A stretch of 64,000 nucleotides of DNA. It comes from Ananas comosus (lineage: Eukaryota; Streptophyta; Magnoliopsida; Poales; Bromeliaceae). The notes beneath the pieces were generated by a model. That model searched no databases, had not been told where the DNA came from, and worked only from the letters and a program-made list of their open reading frames with translations. The DNA is taken from positions 10,762,917 through 10,826,916 of the forward strand of contig NC_033633.1 of NCBI RefSeq assembly GCF_001540865.1, read 5' to 3'. Positions 1 to 13,363 of the stretch are shown one piece after another; within the stretch, counting starts at the first letter, position 1; each line of letters begins with the position of its first letter. Both the position numbers and the translations under genes were made by a program.

Positions 1-1
1 T

Positions 2-1924
2 TTGCATGAATTTGCGCTTCCAAGTCTGCAATACAGAATTTGGATTTTACAGTGCTTCTTATATGGATTTAGATGGTTTTGCATGGATGATCCGAAACAT
101 CAGTTCATCAAGAATATTTACTTAGCTATATCTCATGGGGCTGCGCCCTTGAATTCCTTAATCAGAACTTACATGCAGAAAAGGAGGAAACCCCGAAGAG
201 GTTCACCAGGGTCGCACTCTACACTTTCCATTTTGAGAAAGGATCTACGTGAGGGGAATTTGCATTCCTTTTTTGGCGGATCCCCTTATCCAGTTTCTTC
301 CTCCAATACAACACCTGATCCGCTGCTGTCGTCATTTATTAGTAATTTACCAGCTGTTGATTTGTCAAGCGATGTACAGTGTGAGCCCTTGGACGAAAGG
401 AGCGTGGACTCCATCTCTTTAGAGGAGAAAGAAGTCGAACGGTATGATCGATTTGCTAATCTTATAAGTGCATCACTGTTCATAATATTTATCACACCTA
501 TAATTAAAGCTTGAGCTAGTCTAAAATGTTAATTGGTGATTAATTACCCAGGTTGGAGTGTATAACATGTTGTTGGTATTAGTGACGGCATGAGATGGTG
601 TTATGTACTGTCACAAGAAACCAATACCGAGTAATAACTCTTTATGCAAGTTATAGTAAACATATAGGATTTCTCCCAGGTGCGGAAAAGCTAAAATTTG
701 GTGGGCTATCAACAAGATGCTTGAGAGTCCATTTGGGATCTATAAGGCTTATGACCTTTTCTGCTTGTCCTTCGGCTACCAACTTCTCTTTTCTATAAAG
801 GGATTTTATTGGAACAGACAGAGAATGTAGATGAAAAGAAGTGAACCGTTCTACAAATTTTCCCTCTTTCTTTCTGGAAACAACACTGCCACGTTGTCTC
901 CTTGTCAGGAGATTTAGCTTTGTTTGACAGCTGAGCCTCGTTATTACTGAAGTTCGGTGCATCAATTGCGCAACATTAAGTGAAATTTTGCTGTGAGTTT
1001 AGCGACTGGTTGCATCTTCGGTAGTAGCTGGTAATAGAAATAAGAGGCTTTCTTATGGCCTTTCAATAGACTGACAGTGACACCGAATTGCCACTCATAT
1101 CTTGGGCCTTAGCGGCAAGAGCAGATATCAAAAGGAATTAGTTGTAATCGAATTGATTCTTAGGCACTAGAGGATAAGAATTAGCGGTAACATTGGGAAC
1201 ATGATTGATTGATTTAGGAAAACCAAAGAGTTCGCGGAGTCCTGCCCGATGTGAGGCAGTGGATAAAAAAATGATAAAAAAAATAACAATTACCAATTTT
1301 CACAACATAATAAATCTAAAAAGTATGTAGTGGTGGAGAAGTTCTGATGTTTCATAGAACATGCAGCTAAAAGAGGAGATAAAAGTGATTCAAAGATTTA
1401 GATGGCTTGGCTGTTCTCCTTGGGATTGCTCAGCTTTATTTTGTATTATTATATTTGAGTTGGTAAATTCATTTTTGTTCTACATTCTTTCTCCCCAGGG
1501 AGGAATCTGTAGGAAGAAATCGATATTCCGTCTTTTTTTATATATAATTTTATATTTGATTTGGTAATCTTGATTATCTGCTCCGTTCTTTATTCACAAT
1601 AAGGAACCTGTTGCTGGAAGGACATGTTCAATGCCGCCTTTTATTTTGTATGTTTGAAATAGCAAGCATCTATTGTAATTGTAAACTCAATGCATACTCT
1701 TTCCATAGAATGCACGGCGAATCGCAACCACAAATTCATCTTTCTACGCTTTTGATTCAATTTGTCAATTTAAATGTGCACAAGACTGCACCTGACCTTC
1801 TAAGTGCCTCTTACCTCGCAGCGTCGAGCCATCCGTACCGGACGAAGATCAGGAGGAGAGAGCTCGGAGGAGCCAGTTCGCGCACGGTCTCGTTTTATCC
1901 ACAATATTCGAAGACTCCTTATGA
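2..1924 (+). CDS. 3' part of an unrecognised gene (partial, exon model tentative)
   Basis: Open frame 2 runs from the window edge to a possible donor at 442 (CG|GTATGATC). Its likely coding part starts around 120 and reads like a soluble, Ser-rich protein with SILRKDLREGNLHSFFGG and an acidic stretch (SISLEEKEVE). An acceptor at 678-679 (ctcccag|G) opens a phase-compatible exon reading CGKAKIWWAINKMLESPFG, with an in-frame stop at 828-830. A weak donor at 827 could instead join, also in phase, to an exon after ctcgcag at 1820, ending in RSQFAHGLVLSTIFEDSL and a stop at 1922-1924. I do not recognise the family. The coding look of the pieces and the shared phase are what is seen; that they belong to one gene is inference. 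The region 830-1800 shows nothing else. Confidence 0.35.
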
Positions 1925-2049
1925 GGAGGATGGGGCGGTACACCTCTCAACCATGGCGGCTGCTGCTTTGACAGTCTGACCGGAGAGATCATGAAAAACG
2001 GACGGCAAGGAGCTGCGACTGCCAGCATCGCGAGTTGGCGGCTTTGCCC

Positions 2050-2246
2050 GAGGGAGGGAGGGAGGGAGGGAGGGAAGTGGAGACAGGCAGGGAGAGAGAG
2101 AGATACTATAGAAGTTACTATGTATATTTTTGTATTTGGACCAAATTGGAAGTAATAGTATTTATATTTATATATATATATATATATATATATAGTATTG
2201 GGACTATTGTTGTATTCCTCATTTAGTAAGGTTATTTGTGCATATG

Positions 2247-2278
<32 letters not shown>

Positions 2279-2280
2279 AA
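2050..2280. repeat. Cluster of simple repeats (GGGA, GA, TA, AAC)
   Basis: Four short microsatellites follow each other: GGGA units near 2053-2076, GA near 2094-2102, TA at about 2168-2194 and AAC at about 2247-2278. The rest of 1925-3180 shows no convincing gene; small open frames on both strands at 2536-2890 overlap and lack family features. Confidence 0.85.
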
Positions 2281-3186
2281 ACCCTAGAACTACCAAAAAT
2301 GATTGAAACTTGTGATCATAATTATGTTTCCATGTTTAGTACATCGGCACTCGTCTTTTTCTTTTCTTAATGTTGAGCATTCCTTTGATCTCTAAATGAC
2401 TTCTCATTTAGGCTATGGATATGTTATAGATGGATGGATGGTTGTGATGTTGCATCAAGAGCTTTTCAAGAATGTCTTTAAGTGTCAGTTGTCTCAAGTG
2501 GCTTCAGGTTGTAATGATGCTTGTAAATTAGATGTATGTTTTCTACAGCCCAGTGCGTGAAATTTTCGTATCTGTTTCTTTCTTTCAGGCGGATTAACGC
2601 TTCAGCTAACGCGGGGCTGTGTTTGTGTTTTGTGGTTGTGGGTTGCTGTGTTTGGATAAAAAATGAGGAAAGTTGGAGGATAGAGGTGAGGGCAGACTGT
2701 AACAGGCGCGAGTTACTAGGCGAAGCGCGGTGCGAACTGCCGCCGCTTTACGACTTAGCAAACTCGCCCTGAGGACTTGTTCAGCTTGACTGGAGATTGA
2801 ACAAAAGCATTGTAAATGCAACTGAGAATGTTCTGCTGTAGCGAGAAGTCGAAGGGACCGACCGAATTGGGTATACGTCGCACGCCACACACTGATCGGG
2901 ATCTGTCGGCCCTGATCTCATCCAGTAGTTTCACTTCGATCTGATGGCTCAGATTCCAGCATGTCTGCGATCAGATCCAACGGTTCTGTGCGATCAACTC
3001 ACTATTTGATCAAGATCCAACGGCTCAAACAGCATTTCGATTCGATACTAGACGATCACGATCTGAGTTTTCTACAAGCAAGGAAATCTAAATAAGTCGA
3101 TTCCACTATATCGTAGCCGTTCGTAATACTTTTCACTCTATCATAGCCGTTCAAAAGTATTACGGAAAATCAGAGTGACAGTAAAC

Positions 3187-3585
3187 TGGGCTAGAATACT
3201 TCTAGAAGTAAGTGAAGCCGTTTACTTCCGTATCATTCTTGGCAATAGAGCATTCGATTCGATGGCCAGTACTGTTAAACACGATCTAAGATATTTGAAT
3301 TATTTAGATCTTAAATTTCATAATTATTCGATATCATTTGCGTAGCCCTCTCAAATGGCTCAAAAATTAACAATCTTTAATGGATAATAATATAAAATAA
3401 ATTTCACACCACTTGATCACTAAACAAATGCTATTATAAAATCATAAATTACTTTCTAAGAAGTTTAAATAACTCCGAACATATTTAACAAAGCCAATCG
3501 TCGATTCAGAAATCCTATCGTTGGAAACAACTCGGGGAAGTAGCCGGCCCCGTTTACTTCTAAAAGTATTCTAGCATTACTCAAT
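3187..3585. mobile_element. Fold-back MITE (family D)
   Basis: The left end (from about 3190, GCTAGAATACTTCTAGAAGTAA) is mirrored by the right end (3550-3580, TACTTCTAAAAGTATTCTAGC). Inner halves are also partly inverted: tcatttgcgtag on the left pairs with ctaaacaaatg on the right. The size of about 400 bp and lack of coding capacity fit a non-autonomous MITE. No target duplication was identified. Confidence 0.6.
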
Positions 3586-4244
3586 AACAACTATAACCAA
3601 AAAAAAAAAAAAAAATTGCTATACTATAAACCACAGAGGGTTAATACTAATTTCATGATATAATCTTTGAAGCTGCACTTAAAGAAGTGAAATAATTGAA
3701 TACAATTTTTAAAAAAATGTCTCCTTTACAATCAAAGTCCCTCACTATATAAAGCAGAGAATTACATGAACTATTGAATGAAATATAATGCCTAAAAAGA
3801 TTTCTCAACAAACTAAATGATAAAAAGAGCAACAGGGCACAAAGAATAAAGATAATAATAATAAAAAAAATGTATCTTTTTTTTTTTTTCTTTTCTTTTT
3901 CCTCTATTCACAAGACCCATAAAAAAATTATAGGCCTATATTCTTCTCTCTCTCTTTCTCTCTCTTCTTTTCTATAGTGTGTGTAACAAGGATGAACATA
4001 TAATAGAGGTATAAGAAATTCCTATTTTGCACTTGATCATTCAAAAAGATGTAAAGAAGAAGAAGAAGAAGAAGAAGAGTTAACCATCTCTAATATTATC
4101 TTCGTAGAGCCCTTCGAGAAATCGTAGATAAATGTCGAGGAAAACGAATTGAAATAATTGCAACTCACCAGCAGTGAGAGAAATAGTTTTTCTCAATCTC
4201 TTCGCGCCGAAATCCACATCAATCTGCGCCGTTAGTTATTCATT

Positions 4245-7200
4245 CTACTTCGAGCTTCCCGATTTTCCACTTGCCGTTCTCTTTCCGTCGATGCCGTTCG
4301 AAGAAGGCGGCCTTCCGTTCTGCCGTGACTTCTGGACCGGAACGTTCGGTATTTTGCGTGACGGAGACGGGGACAGATTTTGAACATGATTTGTACTCCT
4401 GAATAATTGAAAAACAGATTGAAATATACCAATTAAAAAAAAAAAAAACTATCAGCACTAATCTTCAAAATGCACCTTAAATTTTAAGTTGATTTGAAAG
4501 TTTTCGATACCATGCATGCCACACTAACATACATATTTATTCGAAGCAAACTTTTGGAGGGGATTTACAAAATTGTGGGACTTTTGAGGGGTACTAGTGC
4601 AATTTCCTCCATGAGACTCATTATCTACATTACATGAATATAAACAGAAGGAAATCCTGAAGAACAATAACGAATAGTTAATTGCCGTCAAAATTGTTCT
4701 TTGCATTGTACTAATACACTATTGAAAGGTATATATTAATTTATTTTGTTGAAGTTTGTAACCTATGTCAATTGCATCTAAAAGTTTCAATTTTGACAAT
4801 TTAGTCCTTGAAGTTTGTCCCGCTTAACAATTTAAGTCTTTCTGTTGGTCTATCATCTGAAAAGAACCAGTTACCATTGCCGTTCAAAACCGAACCTAAA
4901 ATGTTAGTCATGTCACCTAAGTACTCCAAAGACACCATGCTAATGTGCATTTTTCTTTATGCGTCGTGACATAGGGTCGTGCCGAGAAGTTACTGGTACG
5001 ATACGAGACACTGTGTGTCATGTCATACTTTGCTAGGATGTGCCGGTCACAAAATTAGCTGTGCTTATACAATATGACATGAAATAATTATTTTCTTTAG
5101 CACTACTAATATATTCTAAGTGCTTATAATATATTTTTATCAAATTTTATGCACTTTATTGAGGTAATTACTAGCTAATTTCACATAAAAGAGAATTTTA
5201 AACCGTGCCATCAGCACAAGTGTTGTAGCATGCCAATAGCTTGTTAGCATGGTACAGCACAATGGGCGTGGCCCATGCCGATGGATGCTTAAATCCTTTA
5301 CGCAGGACAAATTTCATGGAAGAAATTTGAAATTCAGAGGAAGAATTTGGAATCATGGTCCAACTTCGATAACTATATTCTTTATCAAACCTAATTCATT
5401 TCCGAATTCTCAACTATCACCTAGTGCACCTAATTTCATCATTTCAGTAAAAATCACCTGTTATCTGGAATCTTCATGGCCTTCGACTGAGGCTTCTTAG
5501 TCCTCGGTGCAACCCCATTGCTCGTGCTTGTGACCTTCGGAACATTGAATTGCAACATCATATCTTGTTCCGAAGAATCGCTCGTCGCGATATCTAGATC
5601 GTCTGAATCATCAGTCGCGACAGATTCAGCACCACTTCTTTGCTGATCCGAATAAACCCTCATATCGGGAGAATATCTCTGGTAGAATAAGCTCGGCAAC
5701 TGCACATTATCCCCTTCCCATTCTCTCAAGGAATCCAAGTCCCTATCATTTTCGAGCTTATCCATGACAATTTTGTCCACCCAATCCCCTACTTCTTTGT
5801 CATCATTCGCCGTTAATAGCTCTTCCAGATCATAGTTTGGCTTCTTTGGGACCAGAATTCCATTGCCCCGCATCTTCATAGAAATAAAAAGAAAACAAAA
5901 GTTAAAAATTAGATTGTACCAAGTAAGTTAACACTGGACATAACAGTTGTATCGATACATTACCTCTATATTACCGACATCTTCCATTGGCTGTCGAGGG
6001 TTAGGGTTTCCAGGAGAACCTTCACCGGATCTCGTCTTGAATATATCCGGGCTAGACATTGTACTTCGAAGATGATGCCCATGTTCTTCATTTTGCCTAG
6101 CTAACGCCGCCTTAAGACTAATTATCTGGAACATAGAAAAGATTACCATTTTCATATTTTAAAACACTAAAAGCAACTAAATTTAACACTAAATATGAAT
6201 TTCTTATGAAAACCTGTTCTTTGAGCTCTTTAACTTCTCCGTTTTCTTTATTCAACCGGGCCGCGCCAAGCTCAACGGTCGCGACACGCTCTGCAAACTT
6301 AAGAGTGCTTAGGGTCTCGCCAATGGCGTCCATCTCGGGGCTTATGTGAACAAACATTAATGTTTTAGCTTGCCCTCCTGAACATTGAAACCAAAATTAT
6401 AACCTTTCAAAAACATAATAGGGTAAAAATGTATCAATGGTTACGAACTACCGCGATATTGTGTAAGTAGTCCTTTAACTATCCACTTAGACACCTAAAT
6501 CCCTAGACATTCTAATATATTTTCGAAGTTCACATTCCGTCCAGAATAGAAATTCATTTTTGAAAATAAAGATTGGAAAAGTATTTCTTACCAAGTGAGT
6601 CTTGTAATAGCTGCGTGAGTTTACTATTCCTATACGGAACATGCGAGTTTTTCTGGGCGAGAGAAGCTATTACATCTCCGAGAGCCGAGAGTGATTTGTT
6701 TATGTGCTGCGCCTCTTTTAACCTGTCTCCTCGGACCTCCGACTTGTCGACTCTCTCACTACCCGCCAAATCGACTAGATGCATGCATCCGCGCAGAACA
6801 GCTCCGGAAGTTAAATCTCTTCCTTGAACGTGAACGGTTAAGCAGCTGCAAGTAAATGGAAGTGATTTTGTTTTAATTCGGATGTTTTTCCATAACAAAA
6901 TCCACTATTTCTATTGATTTTGCAAATTTGGTAAACTTTGAATTGTGTGCTTTCGACAAAAGTATCCTTGCCCGGAATCCAGGGCCCATAATATGCGAAC
7001 TACCAAATAATGATGAAGTGTGTTAAAGTTGCAAAACTGGAAAAAAAAAGAGAAGAAGAGAGTATATATGTGGGTTATTTTTCCACAAAACACCCTACAC
7101 AATTTACTATCTAAAGTAGAAGAGGCAGATTTTGAATATGAACCTGTGAGAGCGACTACTGCGGTCGTTCATTGCCGTAGCACTGACCACACGATTCCTT

Positions 7201-10200
7201 TGACCTAAGTTCATCAACTCAATAACCTCCGAAGTCGACGTAACTGGGACCATGCTAGCATCTGGCACGGCGAGTCCTTTTTGCGAACTATTCCGAATCT
7301 CTAATGTTTTTACTTGTTAAGGTTATCAAACTCGCATCCACTACCGAAAAAATATGTAGCTCTGTCACAGCACTAGTTGATAAAATTATAGAGAAAACTA
7401 AGGACAGTTTAAGAAAAGGATATCTTTTGGTAACTCCGTCACTTGCGAGGAGATCTCTCACTTGCTCATTATAAATCTCAATCATTTGAACGGTGATCTC
7501 ATAACAAAACGTGTCTCTTCTCTGCTCTGAAAGGTAAAATAGATCGTTCAATGCCCTATAATTAACTCCGAGACTTTGCTCTGTTAACTCGTTTGGCCCA
7601 CTCTGCACAGTAGAACACCCAAAAAAAAAGAAGGAAAAGCAAAAAAGTAAAAAAGAAAATGTTCAATTCCATTTGGAAGTCAAAATGTATTCAAAGTTTG
7701 ATCAAACCTTAAAGGACAGATAGAAATTTATCAAAAATTTTTCTCACCATCGTATGAGTCTTTCCTGATCCTGTTTGACCATATGCAAAAATGCATACAT
7801 TATACCCATCAAGAACGGATCGAATCAGAGGTTGAGTGTCTGAGAAAACCTCTTCTGCACAAATTGAAAAGAGAGCTTATTATTACAAAGCAATATTTTT
7901 TACTCATCAAGAAGAAAAAAACACATGCATACATAAAAATAATTCAAATTTATAATTTAGTCTAAATTTCCTGTACACAAATGCCGTTAGCTTATATAAT
8001 TTGGGCAGTTTTTGTGAGTACAAAGTGATACATATAATAAGTTTATGGACGGCGTATATCGGAATTCAGGCACTGCAGTCTTGCAGGGCATATGTATATA
8101 AGTTATTTTGCAAGGATGTATTCGTAAATCTCTAATAAATCTTAGGAAGGAAAAAGGAAAATGTGAAGTAGGAAAATACTTAGCCACTCACCTTGAGTGG
8201 CCGATGGTCCAAACACTTTATTGAAGGTAAACGATTTACGCCCTTCTTTGCTATACTTCGCAGGGGTGATGATGGTGATGGTGCCGTCATCAATTCGACC
8301 GATTGTGCTCGCATTGCATGTTTGTCCAGGCAAAAAGGGCCTTACACGGCAATATACTCTAATATTTCCTAATAGGCAAGAAACATAACTTAATCCAATA
8401 GGGATATAATTTGAAGGATCTTTTTTCAAATAGAAGGAAAATAAAAATAAAATAATGGAGGGTGAAAGAGTTCGTCGTCTTACCTCTAAGATCCTGGATT
8501 TGGTTGTACAACTTTCTATTTTCCTCAAGAACTTTGTGATACCCAGAAGCAGCATGAGAAAGGACATGGAAATGCTTACCTAGTAGAAAAGATTAATGTA
8601 AACTGTTGTTTCAGCGAAAAAGAAAACCATTGTAATAAAAAAGAGCTAAAAATAATCTTACCAAGGTTGGCAAATTCGTCGGAGTACTGTATTTTCATAT
8701 ACTCTATACCAGATTTAGTAGCACGAAGGGCATGTCTTAATTCCTACAATACGAGGGGTGCGAAATATTAAATAAGTTGATGCCAAATAGCCATTAGACT
8801 AAAATTTTTTTAGGGATTACTAAAATATATAATATTACTTCAATCTCTTTTTGTTGTCGGTTGACAATTAGCTGTTGCTTTAGATGATTGTCGTTTGATA
8901 TCTCTCCAGTTTTGAGACCCATGCCAATGTCCTCTTTTTCCAAATCGCTAGAAATTTCCTCTTCCTTGTCCACCTGATACATAATGATTTATAAGTTACA
9001 CACTTGATCAAAATTCATAAAAGGTATTTAGTCAATATTTTCCATTTGTGCATAAAAATGTAAGGAATTGTTTTGAGATACTCCGTCGCATATCATGATT
9101 AGACTTTATCGCCCTGTAGTGCAATGTGTAACACTTCATTGCCGTTATTAAGCACATGACAATTGATGGCTCATTGAAACATTAAGTCTCTATTTGGATG
9201 CATGAATATCTTATTCTGTATATGTCTCTAATTTACTCGAGAAGCTTGTAGTGTTTGGTAGATGAGAAATGCGCGGAAACGTCAAGAATGGAGTAGCATT
9301 CTCCACCTTCAGCTCATTTTTTTCGAAATAACATAAATCTTCTTATAGGTGAAATATGTTATCATACCAAATCATGAATATTAAGATCTCTCAAGGAGCA
9401 AAAGATCAAACTCATAAACTCCAATCAGACAAGAAAATTTCATACTAAATATGTTATCCAAGAATGGCTTATTCCGACATCCAAACTACAAGGCCTGAGG
9501 GTCTATTTGGATGTCGGAACTAGTTAAGAGCAAATAACAATCAAAAAGGGTTTAACACTTTAGTCTCATTGATTCTTTAAATTTATAATAGTAAAACGAG
9601 TTGCGTGATTGTTATGTGCTCAAGTTTGACAGCAAGTCCTAACAGCAAATTGGAGCAACAAATTCAAGCTAGCGCAATTGGGCTATACCGCAGAAGTCTC
9701 TGTGAAATTTTGCGTAAACTATAACATGATAGGCAATCATAGACGAGTCTTCAATATTCCTGCCCCTCCCCAAAGAATAACACAACGAGCATCGGAGAAA
9801 AGAATTTCTGATGAAGGATTCATATTAAGGACTAAGATGCAAATGTACCTCATTATCAGTAACGACAGATGGAAGCTCCGTCGAATCGTTCGGTCTGAAA
9901 ACGGACTTAACATCATTAGTGTCCTTCAAAGTTGTCTTCACCTGTAAAGTTTTTAAACATCAAAGTCAAACAGCCTGAATGCAGCTTTTATGACGATCCA
10001 GTTGTCAAAAAAAAAAAAAAAAAAAAAAATGAGGGGTCAATTTATTGTATTTGGTTTAGTAGGGAAAACAAAAATGCCATATAACCCAGTTTATTGTGTA
10101 TAGAACCATACCATGCTAAAAGTAAGAAAATTAATATAAAATTGCATTAGAGAATTAAGCTCTACATGACTACGCACGCCGCAGTATTATATGTAAGGCA

Positions 10201-13200
10201 AGCAAAGGGTAGAGCATACCAACTCATTTTGGCTTGCAATTCGACGCTCGAATTCCTGCATAACTTTACTTAACATCGACTCCACAAGCTGCACAAAATT
10301 ATAGCGTCAATTCCCTCGTATTCATAGATCATAATCATGATCACGTTCAATAAAGTCCTTAACGAAATTCTTAATCTCAGAAGTCTCACCACTGGAACTT
10401 CTTCTGGCTTCCTATCTGATAAAATCGTCCGCACAAGCATGTTTAAAGACTGAGAGGTTGTCTACATACAAGAAAACGAAAAGATTGATTAGCATAATAA
10501 GTCGTGATAAATTGTAGGAGGGAAAAGAAAATTCTGATTCAGCTTACCAACCATTTCAGTAGATTCAACGGAGAAATCAACACTTAAGTTTTGCTCCGCC
10601 GATAAGCCATCATGAAACCGCTCGCCCGACTGGGTTCTAAATAAGGAATTCATGAAGGGTTCGGAATTTTTCCTTACAAAATGTTTCCCTGTGGTAGCTG
10701 GTTTTAATATCCCCCCATATTTCCACGAGCTTTGCCGGCCCATTTGCTTGTTTTCGCCGAAGGATTTAAGAGCGAGGACACAATTCACAACTCGAACACC
10801 CTTCCCTCCCTACAAAACCAATCAAAATATAATTAAACATTCAGAGGGACGAAAGGCATCAAAGTGCAACTTTTTTAATTTTCACTAACAAGAAAATATA
10901 AGGGCTCGTAGGAGAATTTTACTAGAAAGGCTAGAGAACCCTGTTTCTTGATGAATCCTCTTAACACCAACATTCTTAAATTTGCACAACAAAATGCGGT
11001 GGACAAGGTCAAATTTGAATTTGCTTAGCTTGATTGAAATGAAAAGCCTCTAATATCGATGGGATTGGATCCCCAAGTATCCAATTTACCGAAAACGGTA
11101 TATCTTTGGAATGGACGAGATTAGATAAGTCATGAGAAAAGGTAGAGATTTGCATTTTTTAACGACAATATAAGTAACTCCCTAAGATCAAAAGTTCAAT
11201 TTAGACAAAGCGCGGTAGACAAATTTTGAGCTTTTTTTTTTTGCCAATGGGACTGAAGTTAAACAAACGATCCCACCTTTTCAAGATCAGAAGCCTCAAA
11301 TGTAGGTAGGCCTAAGTCCTCGAGGGCAACAAGAAAGTTCCTCACATTCTCAAAGTATTGATATGCCGACAAAGCCGCCCCGTCGGGGGGAAGTACTGAA
11401 TCCGCCGGAACTTCTACCACCTAGAAAACAATCATCAAGTAAGAGAATTATTCGCACACACTAGCAGGCCAAGGAACCTTTCATGATACAACATTGGTTA
11501 CAAAAAATCGAGCATGTTATCGGTAGGTTTTGATCGTCGAGGAGGGTAAACTACGAACTACCATATATCTAGAGGGGATTGTTGGCGTTCTAGTCGAACA
11601 GAAACTGGAGAAAAAGAAAACCAACCTTCGGCACGGCGCCGGGTTGGACTTTATTGAGTGCATTGCAGAGAACAATCCCGTTTCTTAAGCCGAGCCTGAA
11701 TTCCTCCTCGGAGGGCTCCTCGGGCAAATCTCTTGCAGCCACCATCCCGACCGTCCTCCTCAGCCATCCGGCGGCCTCGTATCTCCTCGCAGCTGAATCA
11801 ATCAAATAGAATAATATACAAGAAAAAAAAGGGAATTAATTCTTTGTATTTGTTTTACCCATAATTCTCAATAAAGTTGGATTCGAAATGTTAAAAAAGA
11901 TATTAAATAATCTCGATTACTCGCTGGGAATTAAAAGAAGAGTATCAATGTAAAAACTCACACATAAGGTACCCTCTTATTTGGAACTGAAAATATATAT
12001 GTATATATATAAATATTTGTATACTAAAGAGAAAAAGAAATTAAAACAATGTGGGACTATAGAGGCCATTAATTAGCATCAAATTACGTCCCAACACAAA
12101 TTCATTTAGCAAAAAGATATTGGAAATTAGGAAAATAAATAAAATAAGAAATTTTCGTAACAAAATAATCGATTCATAACAAAGGTGATAAAAATCCAAT
12201 TTTTACTAAAAAACAACAAAAATTCTTCCTGTATAACTCCAACCAATTTCACCAATACATATTTAAGTAAGATCACAAAGATATTAAAATGTTATTCATG
12301 AAAAAAAATTAGAAACAACTCGAGAAATTTCACAGAAAAAAGGGGAAAAAAATCTATCAGAGAAAGAGAAGAAAATAAAATTAAAAAAAGAAGAAGGAAC
12401 TCTCATATAAAACATATCCTCGTTGATAAAAATCAAATTTTTACTCCGAAAAACTTACCAAAAAAACAAAGAGAAAAGGAAATTTTTTTATCACCTAGTA
12501 GTATATTTCTTTTGAATTTAGTAAAATTTTCAAAATATTCTATCAAAATTTATTGGAAGTTTCCGGTTTTATATATTACAAAATTTATAAAATGTTTGAG
12601 TACCAAAATATTACTCTGTAGATTAAAAAAATATTCTATAACAAAAATAAAAAAACAAAGTTAAATTCCGATAAAAAGCACTAAATCGAACATATTATCA
12701 CTAATTTTATTCATAAAATTAAAATTCTTAAAGCTCAAATACCTTTTCCAAAGTGTGACATAGCTTAGTTAGGTCCATACATTTTCAACCAAAAAAAATC
12801 ATGCAAAAATCACGAAAAGTTGCGAAAAAATTCATGCAAAAAACAGATTTTACATCGAAAAATTGGAAAAAAAATCGTGGAAAAATATATTAAAAAATCC
12901 GTTAAATTCTGATAAGAGGCACTCAAATAAAACATATTATTGATAAATTTGTTACTAAAATAAAAAATTTTAATGCTACAAAGATCCTCGCGATTCAGCC
13001 AAAAAAAATCATGCAACATTCACGAAAAATACCGAAAAATTCACGGAAAAATCTGATTTCGACGCCGAAAAATTGCGAAAAAAAGAATTCGTGGAAAAAT
13101 CGGAAACCCTAACACACCCGCCTCCTCGGCCTTCCTCGAGGCCAAATCGCCGTCGCTGAGCCGCGCCCCGTGCTGCTTCAGCACGTCCTCCACCACCGAC

Positions 13201-13235
13201 GCCACCTCGATCGAGAACACCCCCTCCGTCGCCAT
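4245..13235 (-). CDS. KIN-14: Kinesin-14 motor with N-terminal calponin-homology domain
   Basis: The spliced model has 19 exons (high to low): 13235-13118, 11792-11626, 11420-11277, 10809-10552, 10461-10390, 10288-10220, 9941-9849, 8973-8839, 8743-8662, 8579-8484, 8368-8192, 7854-7748, 7602-7424, 7305-7144, 6845-6592, 6377-6214, 6125-5964, 5873-5458, 4398-4245; 3009 nt, 1002 aa. Domains: CH domain at about residues 40-155 ([24 protein letters not shown]); neck/coiled coil about 345-410; motor about 411-750 with P-loop [11 protein letters not shown] (K502), switch I NDRSSRSH and switch [10 protein letters not shown]; then a Ser/Lys-rich tail of about 250 residues. A neck in front of a C-terminal-type motor is the kinesin-14 layout; the family moves toward microtubule minus ends, and CH forms can also bind actin (family knowledge). 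The start is the ATG that gives [18 protein letters not shown]. The last exon (frame ending [10 protein letters not shown]) was found by phase. Intron 13 is AT-AC type. Confidence 0.95.
4955..5295. mobile_element. Intron-borne repeat, family G copy 1
   Basis: Lies in the last kinesin intron (4399-5457). It begins near cgtgacatagggtcgtgcc and ends near ggcccatgccgatggatgcttaaatcc. It aligns by eye with copies at 30522-30803 and 61308-61640, sharing a middle with ttattttctttagca and the end pattern of GTGCC-rich terminal inverted repeats. There is no coding capacity. Confidence 0.65.
7306..7423 (-). other. U12-type AT-AC intron (intron 13 of the kinesin)
   Basis: On the minus strand exon 13 ends ACC AAA AG and the intron opens with ATATCCTTTT, the consensus U12 AT-AC donor. 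It closes with CCTTAAC (branch-site-like, 7316-7322) AAGTAAAAAC, ending in AC at 7306. Exon 14 then starts A TTA GAG ATT CGG, restoring KRLEIRN, which is conserved in kinesin-14 motors. No GT-AG pair gives that junction, and the full model closes in frame only with this intron. Length is 118 bp. Confidence 0.9.
9185..9530. mobile_element. Possible degraded MITE in kinesin intron 7
   Basis: Intron 7 (8974-9848) contains ctatttggatgcatgaatatc near 9190 and, inverted, ttattccgacatccaaac near 9468; a further ctatttggatgtcgg follows near 9502. This fits a small inverted-repeat element, possibly nested. Ends are not sharp. Confidence 0.35.
11793..13117. other. Kinesin intron 1, A/T-rich, no gene
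   Basis: This first intron of 1325 bp is very AT-rich and lies between the N-terminal exon and the CH domain. It contains two similar stretches (12781-12880 and 13000-13075, both with aaaaaaaatcatgcaa and cgaaaaattgcgaaa-like words), suggesting a decayed duplication. I see no coding exon in it. Confidence 0.6.
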
Positions 13236-13324
13236 CTCCTCCCCCAATTTCCACCAATTGGAACCCTAGAAATTCCCCGATCGACCTCGCAGGAGCTCGA
13301 ATCCCCTGACAAAAATGGGATTTC

Positions 13325-13326
<2 letters not shown>

Positions 13327-13363
<37 letters not shown>

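Noticed and set aside
2536..2890. Opposed small frames on both strands
   Set aside because: They overlap each other, carry no splice support or family signature and are likely chance.
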